This document shows, piece by piece, positions 43,853 through 53,146 of a stretch of 64,000 nt of DNA (positions within the stretch are counted from its first letter, which is position 1; each line of letters begins with the position of its first letter). The notes under the pieces were generated by a model that saw only the letters and a program-made list of their open reading frames with translations, did no database searches and had not been told where the DNA came from. Where the stretch lies: NCBI RefSeq assembly GCF_020523985.1, contig NZ_JAIVKM010000001.1, forward strand, positions 1,364,001-1,428,000, read 5' to 3'. Source of the stretch: Mangrovibacter yixingensis (GTDB lineage Bacteria; Pseudomonadota; Gammaproteobacteria; Enterobacterales; Enterobacteriaceae). The translations under genes were made by a program, and so were the position numbers.

Positions 43853-45409
43853 TTAGTGCATGATTTTCTGGCACCCCATCGCAATTGCCAGAACCAGCCC
43901 GGTAATACAGATAGCATGGCCAAAATCGAGGCTCGCCAGGATGATTGACTGCTGCTTAACCTGGTTTGCCACCCATACAAATGCTGCCTTACTTGCCTGG
44001 TCTGTGCCCAGCCATTGGCTGTATTGCTGGCTTACTGCATGTACTGCTGCCTGGTAGACAGGGTTAGTGGTTTCAACGGCATTATTCAGGATATTGTAAT
44101 GTGCAGTTGTCCGCCATTGCATTCCAATATTTGCCACTGTCAGGCCAATTGCTGTTGCAAATTGCGCGGCCATATTTTTTATTTGGTTGGCATGTGAAAA
44201 TACCGTTTCGTTGTGCTGTATTTCACGAAATGTTTGCATGGCTGTGGTGGCCATTACCAACATAATAAATGCCCCATAACAGCCAATAGCAGGCACAATG
44301 TTGACCACCAGATTCGCCTGCGGGGATAAATCCCCCATAATGCCGCCATAGAGCGCCAGTAAAATAAAGCCCGTAATAAAGAACTTTTTGGCACCTGGTC
44401 GTTTGGGTAAAAGATGCCCCATAATCAACCATGCTATCAGTACACCGCTCAGGCCCGCGCCATACCAGGTGCCAACCGTTCCCCATGAATACCCCAACCC
44501 CGTTCGTAATAGTTGCGGCAAGAAATAGCCGTTCAGCCCAATCATGATGTAGCAAAAAGAGAACAGGCTAACACCCAGAATATAAGATGGCCGAGAAAAC
44601 AGCTCACGTACCATCAACAATGGCACACCATGAAAGCGCACAACGCTTGTAAGGAAGTAATAAAGCGCGGTGATACCTAACAAAAGGATAAGCCCAAGGA
44701 CAACTGAATCACTGAAAAAACGATAATCCGAGCGCTGTAATACCCAGAGAATAGCGAATGCACCTGTTGCCAGCGCCATTAACAAAAATGGATGAGACTG
44801 GCTTTTTAGCCGCTCTGATGGCGTTTCATCAGGCAGGCAACTCACCGACAGCATCAAAACTACCGTAGCAATCAGGATTAACAGCAGAAAAATGCCTGTC
44901 CAACGCACATCTTCTACACACCATGCAGCGAGAAACGGTGCCAGTGCCGTGCCTGAGGCTAACCCCGAAGCAAAAGCTTTAATACCCGAAAAACGGCGTG
45001 GGCCGGGGGGAATCAAATTCACCATCACTCTGGCGCCAGTAAGAAAAGAGGCCCCGCCTGCCGCCATCACAATGCGCCCGGTAAGCAGACTGTGATAGGT
45101 ATTACTCTTGCTGCACATAAATGCGCCAACCGCGAAAATCATCAGCGACACAGCGATATATAACCGCCAACCAGTGCGCTCAACAATCCAGCGCTGCTTA
45201 GAGATCATTAAAATCGCCACACAGGCATAACTGGCGGTAATAAAGCTATATTGTTCTGGAGAAGTGCCGGTTTCACCCATTAATGGGCCTGCTGCGAATG
45301 CCATCATCCCGCTTTGCAACATGTCTGTCAGTGTCAGTAAAAAAATAATAAGCAACAAAATACGTTGTTTACCCGGTGTGGTAATAAACCAGGGGGTTTG
45401 TTTTTCCAT
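43853..45409 (-). CDS. MFS exporter, DHA2-like (14-helix type)
   Basis: The protein of about 518 residues has some 14 hydrophobic helices typical of the DHA2 drug:proton antiporter branch, including a family motif GARVMVNLIPPGPRRFSGIK after helix 5 and FSHANQIKNMAAQFATAIGL near the end. ATG 45409 (MEKQTPWF) starts just before helix 1; the frame is open for 49 further codons of unlikely Cys-rich sequence, which I excluded. The ribosome site is weak (GGA about 11 nt upstream). It is divergent from mdcR, so MdcR control is possible. Cargo is unknown. Confidence 0.82.
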   Translation of the reverse strand: MEKQTPWFITTPGKQRILLLIIFLLTLTDMLQSGMMAFAAGPLMGETGTSPEQYSFITASYACVAILMISKQRWIVERTGWRLYIAVSLMIFAVGAFMCSKSNTYHSLLTGRIVMAAGGASFLTGARVMVNLIPPGPRRFSGIKAFASGLASGTALAPFLAAWCVEDVRWTGIFLLLILIATVVLMLSVSCLPDETPSERLKSQSHPFLLMALATGAFAILWVLQRSDYRFFSDSVVLGLILLLGITALYYFLTSVVRFHGVPLLMVRELFSRPSYILGVSLFSFCYIMIGLNGYFLPQLLRTGLGYSWGTVGTWYGAGLSGVLIAWLIMGHLLPKRPGAKKFFITGFILLALYGGIMGDLSPQANLVVNIVPAIGCYGAFIMLVMATTAMQTFREIQHNETVFSHANQIKNMAAQFATAIGLTVANIGMQWRTTAHYNILNNAVETTNPVYQAAVHAVSQQYSQWLGTDQASKAAFVWVANQVKQQSIILASLDFGHAICITGLVLAIAMGCQKIMH

Positions 45410-45623
45410 GCAGGTGTTGTTCCGAAGATGGCAGCCTTGTTGGCTGCTCGAGTTGTCATTATCCGACGTGGATAAACAGCATAGCGTCGTCATATAATTA
45501 TAACAATAATGAAAATTGCGACATGTTGTCCCAAATATGGGATGAACTATTCCCACAAAAGCGCGCTCTCGCTAAGAAATTCCTGTTATCCTTCGTCCAG
45601 CGCAGTGAAAAGAGTATGACTCC

Positions 45624-46553
45624 ATGGCAATAGATAACGAGATTACTTTTCGTAAGCTTGCAGTTTTTAAAGTATTTATGGAAACGGGAAACATTGCCCG
45701 TACGGGCGAAGCACTGGGGTTAAGTGGTGTCAGTGTCCACCGTGCCCTGCACTCCCTTGAAGAGGCCATTCGTTGCCCGCTATTCAGCCATAAAGGGCGT
45801 AACTTAGTGGCGTTGCCTGCAGCACGTAAATTGCTTGAATATGCCGAAGAAGCGACAGGTATTCTGGAAACAGGCATTGAGGAAACACGCAAAATTGCCG
45901 GGATTGGCCAGGGGCGTTTACGTATTGGTACGCTCTATTCATTGACACTGGAAACAGTGCCGCGCCTGATTATGGGCATGAAGTTGCGGCGCCCGGAAGT
46001 TGAAATGGATCTCACTATGGGGTCGAACCACATGCTCCTTAACCAACTGGATAACGGCACTCTCGATGCCATTTTGATTTCAGTTAATGACGGTGAGCTG
46101 GACAAAAACCAGCTAGAGGTTCTGCCGCTGTTTCATGATGATATCTACCTTGCTGCGCCATCCACTGCGCATTTAGCAGGGCTGCAACCTGCCGACTTGC
46201 GGGACTACCACAACCAAAAATTTGTTGCATTGGCAGAAGGTTTTGCTACTTATGCCGGGTTTCAGGAAGCTTTTCATGTTGCCGGGTTTGAACCCGATAT
46301 TATTACCCGCGTTAACGATATTTTTTCGTTGATTAGCCTGGTTCAGGCAGGGGTTGGGTTTACACTGATTCCTGGGCGGATGCGTAAAGTTTATGAGCAT
46401 GATATTAAACTGTTGCGCCTTGCCGAACCCTACCAAATGCGCCAACTTATCGCGATTGTCTTTGCCCGTAACCGCGAGCGGGATCCTAACTTGCTGGCAC
46501 TGGCTGCTGAAGGGAGAATGTATGCGCGTAGTCTTGGGTCAATGGAGAAATAA
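45624..46553 (+). CDS. mdcR: MdcR, LysR-type activator of malonate utilisation
   Basis: The 309-residue LysR protein has the N-terminal wording NEITFRKLAVFKVFMETGNI and ARTGEALGLSGVSVHRALHS that is distinctive of MdcR, which activates the mdc operon in response to malonate in Klebsiella. The effector domain starts near residue 90 (GQGRLRIGTLYSL). It converges on mdcABCDEFGH 1.2 kb away and is divergent from an MFS gene. The next gene starts 3 bp after its stop, so they are co-transcribed. Confidence 0.9.
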   Translation: MAIDNEITFRKLAVFKVFMETGNIARTGEALGLSGVSVHRALHSLEEAIRCPLFSHKGRNLVALPAARKLLEYAEEATGILETGIEETRKIAGIGQGRLRIGTLYSLTLETVPRLIMGMKLRRPEVEMDLTMGSNHMLLNQLDNGTLDAILISVNDGELDKNQLEVLPLFHDDIYLAAPSTAHLAGLQPADLRDYHNQKFVALAEGFATYAGFQEAFHVAGFEPDIITRVNDIFSLISLVQAGVGFTLIPGRMRKVYEHDIKLLRLAEPYQMRQLIAIVFARNRERDPNLLALAAEGRMYARSLGSMEK

Positions 46554-46555
46554 TT

Positions 46556-47668
46556 TTGGCAGCCCGGTTGGTTAGCTTGTGCGTGGCGATGTCTTTCTTA
46601 CCTATAGCTATGGCGCAATCCACTGTAACTTCCCCGCAGTTTCCCGTTCAGGCTAACGCCGAGTGTCTCCCTGATTCACAACATGTTTGCCTGCAAACCG
46701 TTGAACTGGCAAACCATGCCGGCAATTTTACCTGGTACATTGCCAGAGCTAATGGCATGAGTGCCCCAAATGCGGCGCTGATAGTGGTGCATGGTTACCC
46801 ACACGATGCCAGGCGCAGCCTTGATGCTGGGCTGGCTGCCATCAAAGCAGCACGCATTACCACGCCAACCCTGGTTATCGCACCAATATTTCCAGCTGAG
46901 AAAGGCGCGCATTGCCAAAAGCCTGGTGAGGTAAGCGTGAAACCTGGCGATGCCCGTTGGTCTTGTGGGGGCTGGATGAGTGGTGAAGTATCTCTGGGGA
47001 ATCCACCTGGTATAAGCTCATTTCACGCCATGGATACGTTAGTGCGCCAACTTCACCGGCAGTGGCCAGATTTACACAATATCACTGTGGCAGGGTTTTC
47101 TGCGGGTGGGCAGTTTGTTCAGCACTATATTGGTGTTGCTGCTCCACCACCTGACGGGATGAATCTGCGCTATCTGGTGGCTTCACCCGGAAGCTGGCTT
47201 TATTTCGATGCACTGCGCCCTGTAGCTACACTTAACCGCAAACCTGTCTTAGCGAGTTCACAATGTGGCAGCGCTGATGTATACCCGGCAAAATGCCATA
47301 TTACTCTGGCTTTACCTGCTGCAACGACTTGCCCAAATTACAATGCAGGGAAATATGGCGTTGCCAACTGGCCTGCATCAAAAATTAACGCCGCACGTGT
47401 TCGTTACCAACACGCGAATGTCAGTTATATCGTTGGTGCAAGGGACAGTGGCACTGGGCCGGGTACGGCAAGTAAACGCCTGGATAAATCCTGTTCGGCA
47501 ATGTTGCAAGGGGAATTTCGGTTGCAGAGAGCACAGAATTATTTGGCCTGGGAGCGAACCCGCCTTCCCCCCTCACTACACCCCGGAACCTTAAGTGTTG
47601 TACCCGGTTGCGCGCATGACGTAGCCTGTGTGCTGCCAGGTTTTGCGGCAAAGCACCCGTTATTTTAG
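46556..47668 (+). CDS. Secreted alpha/beta hydrolase coupled to mdcR
   Basis: The 370-residue protein has an N-terminal export signal (hydrophobic to about residue 20, AMAQS cleavage region) and an alpha/beta-hydrolase domain with the nucleophile elbow GFSAGG (about residue 184) and oxyanion-loop-like VVHGYPHDARR. The C-terminal His is probably in CAHDVACV. Several cysteines suggest disulfides. The start is TTG 46556 with GGAG 8 nt upstream; no ATG before the signal is available, so this rare start is preferred. It lies 2 bp after mdcR, which suggests a malonate-related substrate such as a malonyl ester; this is inference. It may equally be a PHB-depolymerase-like esterase. Confidence 0.78.
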   Translation: MAARLVSLCVAMSFLPIAMAQSTVTSPQFPVQANAECLPDSQHVCLQTVELANHAGNFTWYIARANGMSAPNAALIVVHGYPHDARRSLDAGLAAIKAARITTPTLVIAPIFPAEKGAHCQKPGEVSVKPGDARWSCGGWMSGEVSLGNPPGISSFHAMDTLVRQLHRQWPDLHNITVAGFSAGGQFVQHYIGVAAPPPDGMNLRYLVASPGSWLYFDALRPVATLNRKPVLASSQCGSADVYPAKCHITLALPAATTCPNYNAGKYGVANWPASKINAARVRYQHANVSYIVGARDSGTGPGTASKRLDKSCSAMLQGEFRLQRAQNYLAWERTRLPPSLHPGTLSVVPGCAHDVACVLPGFAAKHPLF

Positions 47669-47743
47669 ATGGCCTGCCACATTATTTCTGCCCTGTACTG
47701 AGGACTTTGTCCGGGCGAATTGTTATTTTTCTGCATCTTCGCC

Positions 47744-48658
47744 TTATTCGCCTTTCACCCGTTGCGCCAGCCGCTGAATTGTCGCGAGCGGTGTAGTGGC
47801 AAACGCTACACATTCACCCTGGCTCACAGCCTGGCGGGTTAACCCCGTCAGTGTGCTGCCGGGCTGCATTTCAATAAACAGCCTGGCGTCACGCTCCATC
47901 GCAGCCACCATGGCATCACGCCAGTTAACTGTGCGGGCCATGTTAAAAGCAAGGTCGTTTGCGATTGCTGGCCCTTGCCACACTGCCCTGGCTGTGCTGC
48001 CACTTATCCAGGTACACTGTGGACGTGACACTGTCACTGATTCCATGGCTTGTGCCAGTTTTTCCGCAGGTTTATCCAGTAACGGGCAATGAGAAGGAAC
48101 ACTGACATCCAGCTGTTTAGCACGGCTCGCGCCCTGAGCCATAGCCTGTTGAGCAACATGCGCCATCGCCTGGGTGCTACCAGCAATCACAATCTGGGTT
48201 TCAGCATTAATATTTGCCACCCAGGTTGTTTGGTTATCCACCAGTTTTTCAACCTGCCCCAGGCTAAGGCCCATAATGGCAGTTAGCCCGTAACCGCTGG
48301 GCCAGGCCTCTTCCATTAATGTACCGCGTAAAGCAACCAGCCTCACGGCGTCTTCATATGCCAGCGCCCCAGCGACTACGGCTGCCGGGTATGCACCTAT
48401 TGATAACCCACAGACTAAATCGGGCCGCACACCTGCATCGGCAAGGGTGCGTGCAGTAGCCACACCGGCAATTAACAAGCAAAGCTGCACCGCTCGTGTG
48501 TGCTTGAGCGCAGCAGGTGTATCCAGGTTGTCGAACTCACTGCCAAGAATTGACCGGGTTTGCGCAAAAATATTATCTGTTGCAGCACCCTGCGGGCAAT
48601 CAGCCAACATGCCTGGATATTGCGTCCCCTGTCCGGGGAAAGTAAACATCACTTTCAT
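47744..48658 (-). CDS. mdcH: Malonate decarboxylase holo-ACP malonyltransferase
   Basis: The 304-residue acyltransferase of the FabD fold has the nucleophile in CGLSIGAYPAA (GxSxG) and the second catalytic region SVPSHCPLLDKPAEKL (His). It loads malonyl groups from malonyl-CoA onto the MdcC acyl carrier to start the decarboxylase cycle. Its ATG overlaps the mdcG stop (ATGA). It is the last gene of the operon. Confidence 0.92.
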   Translation of the reverse strand: MKVMFTFPGQGTQYPGMLADCPQGAATDNIFAQTRSILGSEFDNLDTPAALKHTRAVQLCLLIAGVATARTLADAGVRPDLVCGLSIGAYPAAVVAGALAYEDAVRLVALRGTLMEEAWPSGYGLTAIMGLSLGQVEKLVDNQTTWVANINAETQIVIAGSTQAMAHVAQQAMAQGASRAKQLDVSVPSHCPLLDKPAEKLAQAMESVTVSRPQCTWISGSTARAVWQGPAIANDLAFNMARTVNWRDAMVAAMERDARLFIEMQPGSTLTGLTRQAVSQGECVAFATTPLATIQRLAQRVKGE

Positions 48659-49278
48659 CAGAACGTCTCTCCTGTGACGGGTTGCCAGGGGTGCTGTGTA
48701 TTGTATGGCCCGGTACTGGTTTTAAGCAGTACCCGGCCATCACGCAGCCATTCATTCAGGGAAAAACCGCCGCAGGGCGTTTCCACCTGGGTATCGGCAC
48801 GGCAGGCAAGTCGCGATACCACCTGTTGCCAGGCAAATAGCTGTTCACGGGGGATTGCGACCGGTGCCCGAATCAGAAGATCCAGATCACTGTCGCGATG
48901 TAAAACAGCTTGCCCGGTTGCCAGAGCAAAACCACTACTACCGGTAATTCCCCACACCCAGGGCCAGTTGTGCTGGCACAATTGTGCTGCGGCACGCAGT
49001 GGTGCCTGACTGGCAAAAGAGGAATTAGCAATGTGTGCAGGTGTTGCCAGCGTCTCCGGCGGCAGGTAACCGACCACCTGCTCTGGCATCACCCAACCAG
49101 CAGCGCGTTGACCACGCCCTTTGCCACGAATACCAACAGGAATCGCGCCATCATCGCGCCAGTCCCGCCGCACAACAACCGGTAAAGCCAGTGACCAGTG
49201 CTGGTGTAGCCAGTCTGTTTGCTGTGTAAAAACAGGTTCACTATTAAGCCACAAGAGGTCATGCGGGCGGTATTGCAT
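48658..49278 (-). CDS. mdcG: Malonate decarboxylase holo-ACP synthase (phosphoribosyl-dephospho-CoA transferase)
   Basis: The 206-residue nucleotidyltransferase attaches 2'-(5''-phosphoribosyl)-3'-dephospho-CoA to Ser of MdcC. The catalytic pattern is WGITGSSGFALATGQ with DSDLDLLI (metal-binding Asp pair). ATG 49278 (MQYRPHDLLWLN) has AGGA 8 nt upstream; an upstream in-frame start adds 17 residues overlapping mdcF. The stop overlaps mdcH and the start lies 2 bp after mdcF, so all are coupled. Confidence 0.92.
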   Translation of the reverse strand: MQYRPHDLLWLNSEPVFTQQTDWLHQHWSLALPVVVRRDWRDDGAIPVGIRGKGRGQRAAGWVMPEQVVGYLPPETLATPAHIANSSFASQAPLRAAAQLCQHNWPWVWGITGSSGFALATGQAVLHRDSDLDLLIRAPVAIPREQLFAWQQVVSRLACRADTQVETPCGGFSLNEWLRDGRVLLKTSTGPYNTQHPWQPVTGETF

Positions 49279-49280
49279 GG

Positions 49281-50240
49281 TTAAAGTCCTGAAGTCAGGG
49301 AAATAAACAATGGCAAAGACAGAATACACAGTACAGAGCTAATCAACAGGACTGCTTCTGCATCAGGTGACTGCACACCAAAACGGTTGCCGAAAACGAC
49401 ACCAAAGAACCCGGCAGACAGTGCAATCATCAGCACCCCGGTAATAGCGACTGAACCGTGTAAACCCAACGCCCAGACAATAGCAAACGCAATGATTGGT
49501 TGGATCAGGAGCTTGGTGATACTGGATATAATCACCATGCTGTTAATTTTCAGTTTACGGGCAGACAGAATCACTCCGGTCAGGAACAACGCAGCAGCGG
49601 TTGCAGATAACCCCAACGGTTTAATTGATGACAGCAGCAATTCCGGCATATGAATACCGATGGCGGAGAGGATTACCCCCAGTAACGGGCCCCATACAAT
49701 AGGTTTTTTCACTGAGCGCCACATCAGAACTGGCAGCATCGCCATCGTTGAGCGGGTATTTTCCCCAGACTGGCGCGCTTTTTCACGTTCCAGAATCAAC
49801 AGGCACAGCGGGGTCAACAGCACAGAACCGCAGGCAATGGAAACTGCAACGGATAAAGATGTTGACGGCCCTTCCCCCAATACACTTCCAAGGATTGGCA
49901 AACCAAGTGCCGCATAGTTTGGCAGTGCAACGGTCAGTGTCAGCACAGCAGCATCTTGCGGGCTTTTCTTAAACACCCCCACTGCCAGGAAATAGATAGC
50001 GGCATAAGTTACCCACATTGCCAGTACCAGAATAAGGATCAGTGGAGACTGCTTCACAATGCCGAGCCAGGGGGTTTGCACTGTCGCACTAAACAGTGCG
50101 GCAGGTAAGGCAAAATCCATTACAAAAATATTGAGCAGTGAGACATTCTTGTTATCGACCATCTTTGTTTTACCGGCCATAAATCCCAGCAGCATGATGA
50201 CAAAGATGGGTGCAAGTGCATGCACAATTACATACGTCAT
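49281..50240 (-). CDS. mdcF: Malonate permease (AEC family)
   Basis: The 319-residue membrane protein of the auxin-efflux-carrier family has about ten hydrophobic segments in two halves. MdcF-type proteins import malonate. The N-terminus ALAPIFVIMLLGFMAGKTKM and C-terminus SLPLFISLTSGL fit the family. It lies between mdcE (108-bp gap) and mdcG (2-bp gap). Confidence 0.9.
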   Translation of the reverse strand: MTYVIVHALAPIFVIMLLGFMAGKTKMVDNKNVSLLNIFVMDFALPAALFSATVQTPWLGIVKQSPLILILVLAMWVTYAAIYFLAVGVFKKSPQDAAVLTLTVALPNYAALGLPILGSVLGEGPSTSLSVAVSIACGSVLLTPLCLLILEREKARQSGENTRSTMAMLPVLMWRSVKKPIVWGPLLGVILSAIGIHMPELLLSSIKPLGLSATAAALFLTGVILSARKLKINSMVIISSITKLLIQPIIAFAIVWALGLHGSVAITGVLMIALSAGFFGVVFGNRFGVQSPDAEAVLLISSVLCILSLPLFISLTSGL

Positions 50241-50348
50241 AAATTCACCTGTAGTTATAACAATGAAGAGTTTGCGATGTTTTACAGACGAGCGGGGTTA
50301 ATGGGCGCTAAGCGCCCATGCTCATCTGGCAGGTTTTTATGAGAATTT

Positions 50349-51146
50349 TTACCAGGCAGCTCGCAGATGTTTACGAACCAGTTTTGAGTGGCGGCGGTTT
50401 TCCGCACCCAGCCGGTTTTTCAGGGTGATGTCATTGCGGGCATCATTGACTGCCTGTGCCAGTGCCTGTGTTACCTGATTCAAATCATCGGCTGTCGGGG
50501 CATCCGGGTTAGCAATGTCGAGTAATGCACTGAGCAGGCCCAGTGTGCTGTAGTTTTTGATGTCGTAGGCCATAGGCGGAATGGTGGAGGCCAGTTTTTC
50601 CAGCGATTCGATGGTACGTAACGTAATACGCGCAGCAGAAGCTTTGCCCATGGCGTGAATCAGAACGTTGTCATCATTAAGAGCAATAAGCCGATTAGCC
50701 TGGTAACCGTGCGCCAGAAACGCACCAGACATCGCTTTACCAACAATTAACCCAACAATCGGGTGTCCGGCCAGCCGTGCTTTGGCGTAACCGCCAGCAG
50801 CACCGGCCAGAGCCTGGTGAATACCAAAAGCTTCTTCACGGCGGCCATAAGCCTGGCTTGGTACGTCAATCACCGCAATAATTGGGCGTTTAACGCTGTT
50901 TTCAGCATCTTCTTCAATTGTGCGGTTTAGCACTTTGGCCAGTGTCCAGCCTTCCAGCAGGCCAACTTCGCCACCTGCTGCTCGGGGGTAATGGTTATTA
51001 GCATCAGGTACGACAGCAATAAAACGTACTTGTTGCCCGTCGAGGGTAGCATCAGCAACCTGTACTGATGGGCATAACCCCGGCATACGTTGAACACCAA
51101 ATGCCAGTTTATCCAGCCATACTGCAGCACGATTTTGTTGGCTCAT
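50349..51146 (-). CDS. mdcE: Malonate decarboxylase gamma subunit
   Basis: The 265-residue protein of the carboxyltransferase/crotonase-like fold forms with MdcD the biotin-independent decarboxylase that converts malonyl-S-ACP to acetyl-S-ACP and CO2. Family segments are VIDVPSQAYGRREEAFG and GKAMSGAFLAHGYQANR. It starts directly after mdcD with no gap. Confidence 0.92.
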   Translation of the reverse strand: MSQQNRAAVWLDKLAFGVQRMPGLCPSVQVADATLDGQQVRFIAVVPDANNHYPRAAGGEVGLLEGWTLAKVLNRTIEEDAENSVKRPIIAVIDVPSQAYGRREEAFGIHQALAGAAGGYAKARLAGHPIVGLIVGKAMSGAFLAHGYQANRLIALNDDNVLIHAMGKASAARITLRTIESLEKLASTIPPMAYDIKNYSTLGLLSALLDIANPDAPTADDLNQVTQALAQAVNDARNDITLKNRLGAENRRHSKLVRKHLRAAW

Positions 51147-51980
51147 TTATTTATCCTCCCCGGCAAAAAATGCAGTGATTTGCGCGGAATCGGCCTGTTT
51201 ACTGGTATCGAAAGCGGTTAAACGGGCGAGAAACGCATCATAACGGTCGGAACGGTGAGTTGCGGGTACACCGTTGGCAAGGCATTGGTTAACAGCGGCT
51301 TTCATGGCATTCACGTTGTCATCAACCAGGCCATCAACCAGCCCACTACGAGAGCGAACTTCGCCACCGGTCATGCTCCAGATAAACGGGCGGTCACGGG
51401 AGTCGTACTCTTCAATACCGGCTTCCTGCTCAATAACCTGTGGGCCATTAAGCCCAAGGCGGGCTTCGCGGGTGACCAGCAAATAACTGCATAACCCAGC
51501 AGCAATAGACATCCCACCAAAACACCCTACCGTACCAGCAATAATGCCAACAACTGGCTGGTAACGGCGCAGGTCAACAATCGCCGCATGAATATCAGCA
51601 ATTGCCGCCAGGCCAAGGTTAGCTTCTTGCAGACGTACCCCACCCGTTTCCAGGCACAATACGGCTTGGGTCGGAATACCGTTGCGGTTATCTTCTGCCG
51701 CTAACTCCAGGGCTGCCGCCATTTTGGCACCAGAAACTTCGCCCATACTACCGCCCTGGAAAGCGCCTTCTACAGCAATCACGACAGAGGGCTTCCCCTG
51801 AATGGTGCCTTTGGCGATAACCATGCCATCATCACTTTGGGGAACAATTCCTTGCGGCCCAAGCCAGGGGGAAATCAACCCATCAAATGGCCCGAGTAAT
51901 TCACGGTAACTGCCGTCATCCAGTAATGCTTTGGCCCGGTCTCTGGCTCTTAGCTCAATAAAGCTTTTAAACTCACGCAT
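51147..51980 (-). CDS. mdcD: Malonate decarboxylase beta subunit
   Basis: The 277-residue carboxyltransferase-fold subunit is the partner of MdcE in malonyl-S-ACP decarboxylation. Family segments are VEGAFQGGSMGEVSGAKMA and GIIAGTVGCFGGMSIAAGL. The start overlaps the mdcC stop by 8 bp. Confidence 0.92.
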   Translation of the reverse strand: MREFKSFIELRARDRAKALLDDGSYRELLGPFDGLISPWLGPQGIVPQSDDGMVIAKGTIQGKPSVVIAVEGAFQGGSMGEVSGAKMAAALELAAEDNRNGIPTQAVLCLETGGVRLQEANLGLAAIADIHAAIVDLRRYQPVVGIIAGTVGCFGGMSIAAGLCSYLLVTREARLGLNGPQVIEQEAGIEEYDSRDRPFIWSMTGGEVRSRSGLVDGLVDDNVNAMKAAVNQCLANGVPATHRSDRYDAFLARLTAFDTSKQADSAQITAFFAGEDK

Positions 51981-52272
51981 GATTCACCTCTTCAAATACT
52001 TGTTCGATGCGAATACGAGCCACACCTGGCGTTGCGCCGAAATCATGGATCTGCATTTTGCCTGCGGGTAATTGCCCCAGTGAACGAATACGTTCAAACA
52101 GCGCCTGCCAGCGTGCCTGGGAATTATCCACTGAAGTGGTGATTGCGATTTCCAGTGTTTGTCCTGCAGTGGACTCAAATAACACTTCCATATCGCCTGA
52201 CCCCACAACGCCTGCCAGTGCTTTGCCACTGACAATGCGGGAGGCCGGAAAAGACAATGAAATCTGTTCCAT
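51973..52272 (-). CDS. mdcC: Malonate decarboxylase acyl carrier protein (delta subunit)
   Basis: The 99-residue acyl carrier binds acetyl/malonyl groups through a phosphoribosyl-dephospho-CoA arm. The attachment Ser is probably Ser25 in VVGSGDMEVL. AGAGG precedes the ATG by 5 nt. The sequence is typical of MdcC and CitD-like carriers, which lack the usual DSL motif of fatty-acid ACP. Confidence 0.92.
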   Translation of the reverse strand: MEQISLSFPASRIVSGKALAGVVGSGDMEVLFESTAGQTLEIAITTSVDNSQARWQALFERIRSLGQLPAGKMQIHDFGATPGVARIRIEQVFEEVNHA

Positions 52273-52294
52273 AACAACCTCTTAAAAATTACGT

Positions 52295-53146
52295 TTACAA
52301 TGCCGGCAATGCGACACGGTCAATAAATAGAGTGGCGGCCAGTAAGTCGGCGGCACCACCTGGCGATGCATTGAGCCTGAGCATAGTCTGGTCGAGGTCA
52401 GCAAGTTGCTGCTTGCCAGCGTGGCTGGCACATCCGCCAGCTTTCAGAACCGCCCCGGCACCTTGTTGCATCGCTTCAAGACCAACCATTCCGGCACGAG
52501 ATAACACGCAGGTATCACTCAGCGTGGTCATGATGGACATCAGCGCATCCAACATCGCGTGCTGCTCGCTGGCCCCTTGGGCGCGGCTGTGCAATAAAGC
52601 AGGCAGCCCCCGTTTCATCACATGAGGAAAACCCTGAGCGGCCTCTTCCCGTGCACCAGGTACCTGGTAACGGTGGCTGGCCCGCAGCCCCTTACTGAAC
52701 ACCGTTGGTGCGGCGTGGTCTGGTAACTGAGCCAGGTGTGCTGCCTGCTCACTTATCGCACTGGCGGTGGCATTGCCGGACAACATGGCACAACTGCTTA
52801 CCATCAGCCCAAGTGCCCAAATTGCGCCACGGTGTGTATTTACGCCGTTGGTCGCCGCCATCATGTTCTGCTCACCTTCTCGCCCAAGACGGCCTATTAA
52901 TTGGCGTAATGCGACATCTGCCGGTCTGCGCCAGCACTGTTGTGCCAGCGCGAAGAATGTCGGGGTCAGGCTGTGTGCAGAGCGCTCCATCAGACTGAGT
53001 GATAAATCGCTGTGCGCGCCATTTCCCCGGCTGTCCACAAGACCAGGCTTCGGGCTAAGGCGGGCTTCGTCAATCAGGCAGCGGGTTGCTGTCTGTGCCA
53101 GACGTTGCGCAACAGCATCAGCACTGCTCTGTGGCTGTAGTTTCAT
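52295..53146 (-). CDS. mdcB: Triphosphoribosyl-dephospho-CoA synthase
   Basis: The 283-residue CitG/MdcB-family enzyme makes the prosthetic-group precursor from ATP and dephospho-CoA. The family motif is SPKPGLVDSRGNGAHSDLS near residue 33. Its ATG overlaps the mdcA stop (TAATG), so translation is coupled. Confidence 0.92.
   Translation of the reverse strand: MKLQPQSSADAVAQRLAQTATRCLIDEARLSPKPGLVDSRGNGAHSDLSLSLMERSAHSLTPTFFALAQQCWRRPADVALRQLIGRLGREGEQNMMAATNGVNTHRGAIWALGLMVSSCAMLSGNATASAISEQAAHLAQLPDHAAPTVFSKGLRASHRYQVPGAREEAAQGFPHVMKRGLPALLHSRAQGASEQHAMLDALMSIMTTLSDTCVLSRAGMVGLEAMQQGAGAVLKAGGCASHAGKQQLADLDQTMLRLNASPGGAADLLAATLFIDRVALPAL

Noticed and set aside
45410-45556. N-terminal extension of the MFS exporter next to mdcR
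   Set aside because: The extra 49 codons are Cys/Asn-rich, unlike the family, and occupy the divergent promoter region.
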